Positions 46,205-57,239 are shown, counted from the stretch's first letter. The stretch is 64,000 nucleotides of DNA from Sorghum bicolor (GCF_000003195.3 NC_012877.2:21106294-21170293), one strand, 5' to 3'. Program-made: numbers and translations. The notes: generated by a model from the letters alone, not told the origin.

Positions 46205-46755
46205 TAGAGATGGCAACGGGTACGTACCCGACGGGTAGTGGCCACCTGTACCCGCACCCACGAAATCTAAATTGTACCCGTTGGGTTACCCGTACCCGCA
46301 CACGGGTAGGAAAATAATTCCATACCCGCACCCGCGGGTAATTTATACCCGACGGGTAACCCGCACCCGCTAGTATACACGAGAATTATATATAAATATC
46401 ATATATTTACACAAAGAAAATCATACTAAACCTCCAACAAGTTACAAACTAATATTCATATGACAACATTAAATTCATATACATATATATTAGGAGAGTT
46501 TAGTTGGATTTAGACCAAATTCATGTGCTATATAGGCTAAAATGAGAAGGGTGGCTAGTTATTTTGACGGGTATTTTTTACCCGCGGGTAGGCGGGTATG
46601 GGTAGTACACACCCACACCCGTACCCGCCATACCCGATGGGTATAGGATTTTGCCCAATAACGTACCCACAGGTAGAAAATTCATTCCATACCCGCCTCT
46701 TTATCGGGTAAAACCCGTCGGGTACTCGGGTTTCGGGTACCCGTTGCCATCTTGA
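46205..46755. mobile_element. hAT-like non-autonomous element (551 bp)
   Basis: The ends are imperfect inverted repeats: tagagatggcaacgggtac on the left, and tcaagatggcaacgggtac as the complement of the right end. An 8-bp TSD gcggagga flanks it (46197-46204 and 46756-46763), and the 3' LTR of D shows the empty site. An 8-bp TSD and the agatggcaacggg end fit the hAT superfamily. The interior is rich in acccgcgggta palindromes and codes for nothing. It was inserted after D, because only one LTR has it. Confidence 0.88.
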
Positions 46756-47384
46756 GCGGAGGAGGAGCCGGATCTGTCGGATCTTCCTCAACATTGTACT
46801 TTTGCAGCAACTGGTTCGTTCTTCATCGTTCTCCAGGTTCTTCAATTCATAATTCCTGAGTTCTTTAATTACTTTTATTTACATTCAAGTTATTTATTGG
46901 ATTCCCGCTTGCATCAAGTGCTCTAATCTTTGCAACATTAGAGTAGTGATTAATAGATTAGACGTGTTGTTTAGTCTTGCAATTACCTGGAATTGCACCC
47001 AATCCTGCGGATTGTTGTGGTAGCCTTAGGGTAGTGACAGCCCTAACGGTCGACGTATTCCACCACGTTCGGATCGGTGTTTGTAGGACTGTAGTCAGAC
47101 CTTCCTAGCCCCCTTCTCATCTCTTTCTGTGGTTAGGCTCTGATGTCCCGATATAGATAATCTTGAAGTAATTCTTGATTCTTAGATCAACTAGAGAACT
47201 CTCAGGAAACTTCCTCTCTTCCCACCAAAAATAATTATATAGTTATCCTTGGGCGATTTTGGATCTTAATTAGTACACTCACGTTCTCTGTGGAAAATCG
47301 ATACTCTGGAATACTCCCGGGTGAAAGCTACATCGGTATCCGTGCGCTTGCGGATTTTTCTGTTTGCGTTGAAAATACTCAACA

Positions 47385-47412
47385 AGCTTTCTGGCGCCGT
47401 TGCCGGGGAACG
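47385..47412 (+). other. primer-binding site of element D
   Basis: tggcgccgttgccgggga at 47392-47409, 7 bp after the LTR. This is the Athila-type site; pairing with tRNA-Asp is from general knowledge. Confidence 0.85.
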
Positions 47413-47502
47413 GTAGCTGTGCTAGTTTCGAACCAAGTCGTCCGTGTATCCTTTTTCTTTTCCTTTTTTACCACACTCACCTTATCACTTTCACCATACC
47501 AC

Positions 47503-47715
47503 ATGGATTTCACTCTAAGAATTAATGAGCATGGAATTTATTTCATAGCCACTTCACTTACTCCATGCTCATATGCAACATCTTCACAATCCATTGGTCT
47601 CTCCAACATCACCACATTCGAGATCTCCAACCCCCTCTTCCTTTCTATTCATAAAAACTTTAAAAGGGCGGTTGTCGATGCATATGTCTATAATAAATGT
47701 TGCAGATCTCGTTGA
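47503..47715 (+). CDS. 70-aa gag-like small ORF of element D
   Basis: ATG at 47503 (MDFTLRINEHGIYFIATS), stop TGA at 47713. It has about 62 of 70 residues in common with E (17019-17231), with changes spread over the length. The last 50 residues match the C-terminus of the 313-aa ORF of B. The conserved open frame in two copies may reflect descent from one recent deletion master rather than selection. No domain is recognised. Confidence 0.55.
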   Translation: MDFTLRINEHGIYFIATSLTPCSYATSSQSIGLSNITTFEISNPLFLSIHKNFKRAVVDAYVYNKCCRSR

Positions 47716-49150
47716 GTTGATCTTGATATAGGTCACCGTTGGAGGGGAAACCACTTCGCAGACATAAATTGATGGTTTCCCAAAGGACAAGCTTAGTGTC
47801 CTAAAACAAGCACTGATCAGATCATAACATGAGCTTTTAATTATTTGCAACATTACTTTGTGTGTTGAGCATATTAGGATAATTGTAAAAATATTCCTTC
47901 GGGTATTCTTGTCACTAACCTTTCCAGGATTGGAGCAAGAAGATCAGATGAATGACAAGCACAAGGTATGTACAACCAATCATCATACAACATTGAATTA
48001 AATTCATCCAAACTTGAATTTTGCAAAAATTCAAGCTTGGGGGAGTACTTTACATAAAACATCCTTTACCATGTTGCTATGTTGGTTGTCCCTACCTTTG
48101 AAACATGCTCAATTTGTTAAATACTATTCACACTACTTCATCTCCACTTGAGTAGATCTCTATAAATGCTCTCATGCTACCTTTATTTGCTTTAGTATAT
48201 GTCTAGGTTGGAGTAGTTTCATTTATCTCTTAATTAAGCATGATGCTTAGTTTAGGAATGATGATCTTACTACCAAGGGGTTTTAAATTAAGCATGATGC
48301 TTAGGTTAAAATGCCCTCCTAAATCAAATTAGACATGGTGTCTAGGTTGATCTTTGAGCCGATAGTATGCTATAGTAGATATTAGATATTTTGTTGGACT
48401 AACCCCTGCAGGAAAACTTTCAATATCGACCTAGGAAGTCCTGAGATAAACTCACGTTGGAGACAAAGAGAGAGACACATAAAGGTTAACAATTTACACA
48501 AGGAAGGCATAGCTCACAAGAGATGATCCATGGAGGGTGCCACAAACACGATGCAGAACCGCTAAGAAAGGAAAGCTTCCACAAGGTGATACTGTACCAT
48601 CACTCTTCAAGTAAGGTAACATCTTAAGGTACTTGACTATCACTTCTATAAGCTTCTCCTTTGTTCTGGCGTTCACATGAATAAAAGAGACAAACATGTA
48701 TGATCTATAACTCTAGATTAACCAACCCAATCGATTCAATATGTTTAGTCCTTCCACCTTTGTGATCCCACACTCCTAATCATATGAACTAAAAATGTTG
48801 CACACTCAATCTTTGGAAGATATATATTATATAAAAAACAACATAACCATAGATAGATTATCTTTCCATTAGGTCGAGTGATCTGATCTGACGAATGTTT
48901 TAAATGCTACACTCATGATCTTATTATCCATCAACTGTGTCTTGCTCATTATGCTTAAGGTTAGAGAAGAATGAATACACTTTTGGTTCTGTTGGTATTT
49001 TCCACCAACAGGGCCCATGCACTTGATCTCTGCCTTGTCTCTATGAGCAGGTACACTTCGAGTAAAATATGAAGGACTTTTACAACTCCCAGACTCCATC
49101 AAGTGAAGAACCTAGATCTAGGAGCACAAACACACTGGAGATACTGGACA
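47716..49150 (+). other. noncoding interior of element D
   Basis: Shared with B and E. It contains an internal polypurine tract aagcttgggggagt (48033-48046). No supported ORF. Confidence 0.55.
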
Positions 49151-50466
49151 CTCAGGCAATCACTGCCCTGAGATGCTTGAGGACGTAACTACTGGAGTAA
49201 CCCCGTTGTGGAAGTAATTACTGACCTTCTGCCGGTCGAGAGAGGCGATCCAGGACGCCCCGTCATCCCGATCTCTATCGGCATGGTGGACTTCCTAGAA
49301 GCACTCTGCGACTTTGGCTCCAGCGTCGACATTATGCTCAGGGTACACTATAAAAAAAAATCTTTACACATCCTTTATTAGAGACAGCCATTTGTTTGCA
49401 GCTTGCAGATCATATGCTAAGTTTCCCAAAGGGAATATTGAAGAACCTCTACGTCCGAGTTGGTACCTTATACGCTCCAGCAGACTTCGTGGTGATAGAG
49501 ACTGATACTGAGGAGAGGGCACCCATCATCCTAGGGAGGCCATTCCTGAACACCTCGGGAGCTGTCATCTACGCTAGTGCTGTCAAGATCAGTTTCTACA
49601 TCAAGGGAAGGACGGAGACGTTTTCCTTCAAGAACAAGACTACACAAATCTCAAAGCAATCCCGACATGAACCAAAGAAGAGGACCAACAGGAGGAACAA
49701 GAACAAGCAAATGTGTACCGAGTCAGCTAAGATGGTCACTGCAGCTCAAGGAGGTCAAGATCGTCAACTCAAGTCACCTTTCTTGATCAAGAAGGACGAC
49801 TCTGGTGTTCCAAGCATCGAGTGCACAATCAACGGATATTCTTTTCAGAAGACACTCTATGACACCGGATCTGATGTCAATGGCCGCAGTCACCTATCAG
49901 CTCCTGTTTAGAACCATGCCCCTACAACCAAAATACATTCAGCTCCAGATGATTTGAAGGTTATTGACATGGGAGAAGACGAGCACGATCCACCCATCAT
50001 CCTTGGAAGACCGTTCCTCAGCACTGTTAAAGCAATCATCTAGATTGGAACCAGAGAAGTCCACATGCACTTCCCCTCTAACAAGGTACGCCGCTATTTT
50101 ACTGACCCTAACTATATAGTTGAAGATTCTAAGCAGGTCAGGAGAAGAAGAAGACGACGCAACCGCAACCAGAGGAGGCAAATCATCAAGGACGGATGGG
50201 CAGACTACGAAGGAGAAGTGATAAGGTCTCAAGACATACAACTTGAACAGAACAGTCCTGAGGAGACCGTAGCACCGAGTCAGGTGTGTAGAGAGAAGAT
50301 AGTTATACATGAAGAGCAGGCGCCACCGGAACCACCGACTACGCCACCCAGCGAATCCCAAGACAACTTAGAAAACGGAGAGTCCCGTTCGGAGGACTTA
50401 AAAACACCGAACGCCTTGCCAAGAGGTAAACTTGGTAGTTATCCTTTTTCCCTTTCAATTATTTAA
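49150..50466 (+). pseudogene. tandem aspartic protease domains PR1-PR2 of element D
   Basis: PR1 shows ISIGMVDFLEALCDFGSSVD (about 49273-49332), then, after a 59-bp insertion, DHMLSFPKGILKNLYVRVGT and APIILGRPFLNTSG. A basic linker (HEPKKRTNRRNKNKQ) leads in the same frame to PR2: IECTINGYSFQKTLYDTGSD (about 49816-49875) with canonical D-T-G-S. Shifts follow, then PPIILGRPFLSTVKA (about 49999-50043) and an Arg/Gln-rich tail (VRRRRRRRNRNQRRQ) ending at a stop near 50464. So both domains have an active-site half and an ILGRPFL half. Two frameshifts and a TAG near 50041 disable this copy. Confidence 0.75.
49343..49401 (+). other. 59-bp intron-like insertion within PR1 of D
   Basis: D reads ctcagg, then 59 bp starting gtacac and ending ttgtttgcag, then cttgcagat. 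Element E has ctcaggcttgcagat without the insert. The inserted piece has GT...AG ends. Confidence 0.6.
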
Positions 50467-52540
50467 AATAGTTTGCTTTGTTAATCAGGTTCATATCATC
50501 TTGAAAATAAAATAAAAATGTTTAAAATAGTAAGCCCCATGTGAGTATGCTCATGGCATAAAACCCATAAGTACATTCACTGTGGTGGCATAAAAAATGA
50601 AATAAATATATTCCTATCTTATAAAAATGAAATTATAAAAATAAATTTATGATCCTACTAAAGAGAGTAAAATTTATTAGAGGAAGCTCAACATGATAAC
50701 GGCTAAGAGTTTTTATGCTAACACTTAACTAGTTCCACAAAGCTTTGTTGTCTATTTGAGCTCGACAGAATTCAACGATCAAAGAAGACTAGCAGACGGA
50801 GGACATCCTAATCGCTATCAGAGTGCTGCCGACATTCAAATACACCTCCGCCACCTGCTACCTACATTAGAAGAAACTACGTCAAAATCCAACTTGGGGG
50901 AGAGCACCCCTATTTATCCAGCTAAGTATTCTACTCACATTTATACTTTACTCTAATAATAAAATGATGCATAATCATAGAAACCCAAATAAAGATTTTG
51001 TGCTTATATATATCTTTGCTTTGTTTGCTAAATAAATAAATAAATAAAGTCTGCTATGAACCATCATGATAAGCTCTCACATGGAAATGATGAATAGTGG
51101 CTCTGCCATGACTAGTTCTCAAAATTGAAATCTCTCTCTCAAGTTTAGGCATGACTGTTATAAATTAAGATTTGCTCTAAACCTGAACTTGTGGGGAGAG
51201 TACTTGATCTAAAGTCTAAGTCGTTAACGGATATGATATGGGAAGGTTGAGCTGCTATTTATCTGTTCCTAGAGATGCTAGAATTCTGGAGAACTTTATC
51301 TTTGAAAATCTTTAAAATGTTGCATGATGAGTTCCTGTATGATGAGAGTTTAAATTCGTACCACAGCCATATATACATGCTTGTTAGACTATGAACCACA
51401 CATATACTTTTTACTGCTTATGAGCATTGAGTGTGGTCAAGCTGTGTAGACCCTTAGGAGCTTGTCATGTGGTTAAAATCAAGATTCACTTGCACGTTCA
51501 CTCATACATGTTGCTTCTACCCGGAAGTACGCATCCACATATATCCACCCATTTCCATCTCCAGAACCACCCAAAAATATTCTACTCCTAATCCGGGAGA
51601 GAATAGCCAAAAATATTTCTATTTTTTCCCTGTGAAATAAATGCTCAAGTTATCTTGTTACTACCACTTGCTATATTATCTCATGAGATGAGTGCTCTAA
51701 AAAAAAGAAGAGAAAAAAATATATACGAGGAAATAAAAAGGGGCAAGTGCCCGGAACCTCGAAAGAAAAGAAAAAGTGAGACGAGAGGTAAAAATGGACA
51801 AGTGTCCGATAGTAGAATTAGGGGTACAAGATACCCACCTGAGAGAGAAGAAAAAGAAAATACAGAGCATCTCATTCTCCCCAAAAGTTTCAAAAGAGCA
51901 AGAAAGGTATGTATCCCCTCAAAAGAGCATAAGTAGAATTAGGCTTTCACCATTGTTATCACCATCATCACCATACACCATTCATTCGCCACACATGCAC
52001 ATCTTGATTTGACTTATTGACTTGTTACTCTGGATCCATGGTTTGACTATGCAATAAATGTCTTGTAAGTATGTATTAGCTGTTTCCCACCTATGAGCTC
52101 CAGATATCAAAAGCCGTATTAGAGTAGGGTGAGAGAGAAGGCAATGCCACTATGCCTCATACCAAAAATACCACATACTTTGAGAGAAGGCATACACCAT
52201 TACTGCCTTGGTAAGGATCCAGAAATACCACAAAAGAGAGACTAGAGAGAGTCATACAAGGAATCTCTGAGTTTTATTTGAAAATCTGCAAAAACTCCAG
52301 AGCTATAGTTAATCGAAGAACAAGAGACATGGTGCTTGACTAGACTGTTCTATCTTTTAACTACTCAAGATAGAAGTGACGGTTACAAGTCCCATGGTGA
52401 AAGGTAAATGAGTAAGTTTTAAGTCTTAACAGTTTACTCTAACCAGAGATGAGATCTTGTTTAAACGCATGTGTATCTTTAAGTTATGAAACCACTGCAG
52501 AAACTCTTGAGTTCATCTTTGCTCAGGGACGAGCAAAGGT
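50467..52540 (+). other. noncoding 3' region of element D
   Basis: About 2.1 kb, aligned with E and B. It contains an internal polypurine tract (aacttgggggagagc, 50891-50905). Small open frames at 50756 and 51655-52012 have partners in E, but they lack ATG or shift in B, and nothing about them suggests a protein. Confidence 0.5.
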
Positions 52541-52556
52541 CAAGCTTGGGGGAGCT
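52541..52556 (+). other. polypurine tract of element D
   Basis: caagcttgggggagct directly before TGTTGATG of the 3' LTR. Confidence 0.85.
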
Positions 52557-53811
52557 TGTTGATGATCCTTAATGCTCACATTTAACCATCAACTAATCAT
52601 GGAAAAGGATCCAAATGCAACCAACAACTAGACTTAGGGTTTTATCTGACAGAATTCCACGAGTTTTGGTGTTTGTCTATTTCTGCAGGGGGTTATCAGG
52701 AAATATAGAGGAAAGGCCCACACGTTGGGTTTACATAGAGATATTAACGTGCCGCGCAATTTTCTATCATCTAGAAGACTCCAGAAGCCACGGGAAGGAA
52801 ATCGGGCTCGGAGGCAGGGCGCCCGCCCAGCTACAGTGCCCAATCAGGACACGTTTCGCGGATCATGCTCCACCGACCTAATACTTCAAGGAAAACCACA
52901 CGATCAATATCGGTTTTATCCAACGGCCCAGATTCACTTGAAGGGACTATAAAACCAGACCCCCCTGGCCCCTGGAGATCATACCTCTTCTACAGAATCA
53001 AAGTTAGGGTTTCAATTCTTCATCAAAGTAGAGAGGATCCCTCTAGTTCTTCTAGTTCTACCTCTAGTTCATCTAGATCTAGTTCTAGTTCATCTAGTTC
53101 TAGTTCTAGTTCTAGTTCCTCTAGTTCTAGTTCTAGTTAGTTCTAGTTGTAATCTAGAAAATAGGGAGAGAGAAGAGGAGAGCGGAGGAGGAGCCGGATC
53201 TGTCGGATCTTCCTCAACATTGTACTTTTGCAGCAACTGGTTCGTTCTTCATTGTTTTCCAGGTTCTTCAATTCATAATTCCTGAGTTCTTTAATTACTT
53301 TTATTTACATTCAAGTTATTTATTGGATTCCCGCTTGCATCAAGTGCTCTAATCTTTGCAACATTAGAGTAGTAATTAATAGATTAGACGTGGTGTTTAG
53401 TCTTGCAATTACCTGGAATTGCACCCAATCCTGCGGATTGTTGTGGTAGCCTTAGGGTAGTGACAGCCCTAACGGTCGACGTATTCCACCACGTTCGGAT
53501 CGGTGTTTGTAGGACCGTAGTCAGACCTTCCTAGCCCCCTTCTCATCTCTTTCTGTGGTTAGTGCTTTGATGTCCCGATATAGATAATCTTGAAGTAATT
53601 CTTGATTCTTAGATCAACTAGAGAACTCTCAGGAAACTTCCTCTCTTCCCACCAAAAATAATTATATAGTTATCCTTGGGCGATTTTGGATCTTAATTAG
53701 TACACTCACGTTCTCTGTGGAAAATCGATACTCTGGAATACTTCCGGGTGAAAGCTACATCGGTATCCGTGCGCTTGCGGATTTTTCTGTTTGCGTTTAA
53801 AATACCCAACA
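52557..53811 (+). mobile_element. 3' LTR of element D
   Basis: 1255 bp, ending aaaatacccaaca. It has one gggcgccc palindrome where the 5' LTR has two, and the empty hAT site (gcggagga once) near 53186. Confidence 0.9.
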
Positions 53812-53816
53812 CCTTG
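53812..53816. repeat. target-site duplication of D, right copy (ccttg)
   Basis: Matches 45542-45546. Confidence 0.9.
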
Positions 53817-56800
53817 CGGGCTTGAATGTTTCGCTCTTGTTGAAGGGTCTTGATCATTTTGGGCAGCTGATTTTCTTCCTGCTGAACTTGAGAAAGAGGC
53901 TCTTCTACTTGCTTGAGCTCTGCCAACAGGGTTTCCCTTTTTGCCGATAGGTCAGAGATCTTCTGCCTCAGCGTCTCTCCTGAGGATTGTAGAATGCCGA
54001 TGCTCTTGTGTTTCTCATCGGCAAGGTGTTTCACTTTCATTACCTCCTCCGAGAGCTGAGCATGGGTGGCTCTATCGGCAAGGCGCTGAGTGGCCTTTTG
54101 GTACTGGAGCTGGCGGCTCTCCAAGTGTGCAGCCTTGAAGAGGATCTCTTCGGCGTCGGCAGGGATTTGGCCTCTAAGAGCTTTAAACAGGGCCTTGGCT
54201 GGGTCGGAGTCATCAACCAGTTGAGCTGTATCTTGATGAAGCAGGGCCAGCAGATCTTCCAGCTTTGCTCTGATTTCTGCCGATGAAATACCGATTGCTT
54301 GAGAAGAGCTTGCTTCCTCGCCTTCATCGTCATAAATTTCGATGGCGAAGGAGAATAGGCTGTCGGGAGAATGTTGTTCCTAAAAAGGAAAAGGAGATAG
54401 GTTATTTGATGACCAAATGTTAGTGAAATAAAAGACCGGAATCAAATAACATACTTGTTTTAGAGCTATCTCTCGCCTCTGGCTAGTTGAGGCCGATGGT
54501 ACCACTGGTTGATCGGCCGGAGTTGACGTTAGGACAACATCAGCTGAAAATTAATAAAGATGATTATAAATTGGAAAGATAAATCGATCGGCAATGATTT
54601 CATAGACAGTGCTTTACCTTGAGGGGGTGCAGTGCTTATCTGAATTGAGGAGACTACCGATGCTATGATTGAACTCAGTGGAACGGCGGTCTCCTCATGT
54701 ACATCGAATGATGTGACTTCTGGCTGAGGTGCTTCTTGCGGCTGAGGTGGAGACAGTGCTTGCTGTGTCTGAACTTCTGGTGAAGAAGGGGACGATTCCA
54801 CATGAATCGGTGACCCTAGAGGAGGAGGAGGAGGTGCTGTTGTCTTCTGGCGTTTTGCTTGTGACTTGGTGCTTTTAGGGCCTTTTCTCTTGACCTTGCT
54901 AGATTGGGGGGCATAGGCACTTGTCTTGGTACTTCTGGTCCTTGCCAATTTGCCAGTTTGCTGATGCAACAACAAAAGTTTCATAAGTACAAATGTAACA
55001 AAATATTGATGAAATTTTGGTTGAAACGGTGAAAGTTACCGATGAAGTTCCCGTGGCAGCCGATGTATCCTGAAGAGGCTGTGTAAGTATAGAATGGAAT
55101 CGGTATAAGTTGAAGAAGTCATATTTACCTTGAAAGCTTGCGCCAGGGCAGCAGCAACAACCGATGGAGATTTCTTGGCTCATCTGGTGGTGGTTTTCTT
55201 AAAGCGCACGTTCCAGTGCATTAAAGCCGCCAAGCTTGGTGCATTGTTGCCGATCAGAGAGATCGGGCCTGATGGAAGGAGCTCGATCGGCTTGGCACTC
55301 CTGCTGACTGTCGGTAGTGTATCGTCGACCTGTGTAAAACAGAGGAAGTAAGTTGCCGATAAGAATGAAATTAATAGAAGAATTGAGGCATCATTTGAAG
55401 ACTTACAGTGTCCTCGGGGACTTTGTACTTGGAGTCAATCATACCGCGGTATGTAAGGGCCGATCTGCAGAACAAGTGCTCTCTCTACTCTTCCCACCAC
55501 TACTTGTACATCTGAGTAATAAAAAGGGCAGGGACCCAACTCGATAGATCGATGTCTGACGTATCGGCATTCGGTTGAAGCTGAGCTACTCTGATCCACT
55601 CAAGACCGCTGGTTATGGTCTCTCTTGGTTTCACCACATCAGCATAGCAGAGCACAATCGGTAGCTGTCCAAAAGCTAGTTGACGAGCCAGTGCCGATGG
55701 GTTATAGAACTCATAAGTGAGGTTGGATGTTTTCCCACTACTGAAGAAATTCACCGGTATAGCTCTTGGGGTGATAATCGCCATCATCGGGTCATGGTCC
55801 TTACTGAGAGCATTATCGAAGGGGTGGAAAGTAAGTGGGAATCTAGTTTTTGTGTCCTCATAGGGCATCCACGCCCATTGATCTTTGGTCAGATCCTCAT
55901 AGAGAGTCTAGAAGAATCGGCTGACCTGGTCTTCATTACCACCGGTACCAGGTAAGACTATGGCGGCTTCACCATAGTTCAAGGGGGGCGAGTTGCCGAT
56001 TCTTCCTCATCCAGTTCATGATCCTCAGTTATGTCTCTTGGAAAGCACTGGGCGAAAAGGTCGAATCCAAGGCGCTTGTGCATATGGACGCTAAGCCACA
56101 TATTGATGAACCACCAAGGTCCCCCTAAGTTGCCGATGGGTTGACCTAGCAGGAGTTTCTGAGCTACTTGATGGAGAAGGTGATAGACAAAGCCAAGCAA
56201 ATATCGGCCAAGAGGAAATCAGCCACCATCGGCTAGTCTTTCTGCTGCCGATAGATAGACAGAGGTTGGTCCTACCGATCGGCCATAGCAGACAAACTTA
56301 TCTAGCCACATGTTCATTAAGATAGCATGTTCTCTCTGTCCGACTGGCCCTATTTTTCAGTACTTCTGGATGTATCCTGACCAGCCGTCTATGTTGCGGG
56401 TTTCTACTTGCGCTGAGGTTTGCGGTCATAAAGGTGGTTATCATCGGCAGATGATATGTCCAAACCAGTAAGCATCAGCACATCGGCTAAAGTGTGAGAT
56501 GTAGGACCATGGCCGAATACAAAAGCATTGAGGGTATTAGACCAAAAATATGAAGCAGCCATCAACAGGGACTCATTCCTCTCCATATCGGCAATGGATA
56601 ACCTAATGCACTAGTCCAATTTCCGTTCACCCCATTGGACTTCGTTTGAGTTGTCGATTCTAAGAAACCAATCTTTCCATCCCTTGGTAGGACTGGGCCA
56701 GGAACAGAAAGTGTCTTTCCATAGATCTAGAGAGAAGTTCTCGGCTCTAAAGGGGATCCTATTTGTCTCTGCATTTATCAGATCGGTGGGATCTGGGTTT

Positions 56801-57182
56801 CCTAGTGGACCGAGGCACTGGAAATGAGGTTGATCGGTAGGAATCACGATCTTATCGGCCAATTCCTAAAGGGTTTGGAGAATGAAGGAACAAAAGGAGA
56901 CAGAGAAAAAGAAAAGAAAAAGAAAGGTACTCAATAAATAGATTTGCAGATGAACAGGAGTACAACAAAAGTATAAAGAAGGAAGAGAGGGGTAAGTTGA
57001 CCTCAGGAACGACGAAATTGACGACCATTTCTTCCTGAAGAAAGGAAAGAATCGAAGACTCGGGGGATTGTTGGAGGAAGCTCTTACTGGAGTTCTTGAA
57101 GTTCTCGAACAGTGCCGCCACCAAGAGGGTGGATTTGAGGATGTAGAATGACAAGATGGAGGAAGAGTACCGGAGAAGGAGG

Positions 57183-57190
57183 TATTTATA
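57183..57190 (-). promoter_or_regulatory. TATA box of the antisense gene in A
   Basis: On minus the sequence is gtccTATAAATAcctcc. It lies 155 bp upstream of the antisense ATG (57028), a normal spacing for a plant promoter with a short leader. Confidence 0.6.
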
Positions 57191-57239
57191 GGACAAAAAG
57201 GCAGGGGCAAATCTGACTTTTCTCTTTGCTGCATCCGTG

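Larger units (their letters stand above)
45547..47384 (+). mobile_element. 5' LTR of element D (contains a hAT-like insertion)
   Basis: 1838 bp, of which 559 bp are the hAT-like element plus its TSD, leaving about 1279 bp. It contains a TATAAAA box at 45969-45975 and a ctagtt-repeat tract at about 46068-46155. Confidence 0.9.
45547..53811 (+). mobile_element. element D: Athila-like non-autonomous element (family N) in the antisense gene of A
   Basis: Complete on plus: 5' LTR (45547-47384), primer site, 70-aa gag-like ORF, PR1-PR2, 3' noncoding region, polypurine tract, 3' LTR (52557-53811), with perfect TSD ccttg. No RT, RNase H or integrase. Its two LTRs are very similar apart from indels and a hAT-like insertion, so it looks like one of the youngest insertions in the window. 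It interrupts the coiled-coil exon of the antisense gene. Confidence 0.92.
45414..57028 (-). pseudogene. spliced antisense gene of element A: plant-mobile-domain-like protein with coiled-coil end (split by D)
   Basis: Minus-strand gene downstream of pol. Exon 1 is 57002-57028 (ATG at 57028, MVVNFVVPE), and exon 2 runs from 56865 to about 55407. Exon 2 has SADDN, MERNESLLMAASYFWSNTLN, TLADVLMLTGLDI and, in other frames, RYLLGFVYHLLHQV and GGPWWFINMWLSVHMHK, the pattern of the plant mobile domain. Introns (plus coordinates): 56866-57001, 55330-55406, 55079-55128, 54961-55039, 54544-54617 and 54380-54454, all GT-AG and in phase. The last exons are clean: a Lys-rich and Pro-rich part, then a Gln/Glu/Leu-rich coiled coil (54379 down to 53812). 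D interrupts this at 53811/45547, and the frame continues to a TAA at 45414-45416. Stops and shifts in exon 2, plus a TGA near 55170, kill this copy. Function unknown. Confidence 0.75.

Noticed and set aside
50756..50956. Open frame shared by D, E and B (TEF-DQRRLADGGHP type)
   Set aside because: It opens with TTG and has an upstream stop but no ATG in D or E, and overlaps an internal polypurine tract. Shared ancestry explains the similarity.
51655..52012. Lys-rich open frames with a partner in E (12912-13124)
   Set aside because: The frame is shifted in B, the composition is low-complexity, and no domain is visible; probably noncoding 3' region of the element.
53040..53140. Poly-Ser open frame across the D 3' LTR
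   Set aside because: It is only the translation of the ctagtt microsatellite.
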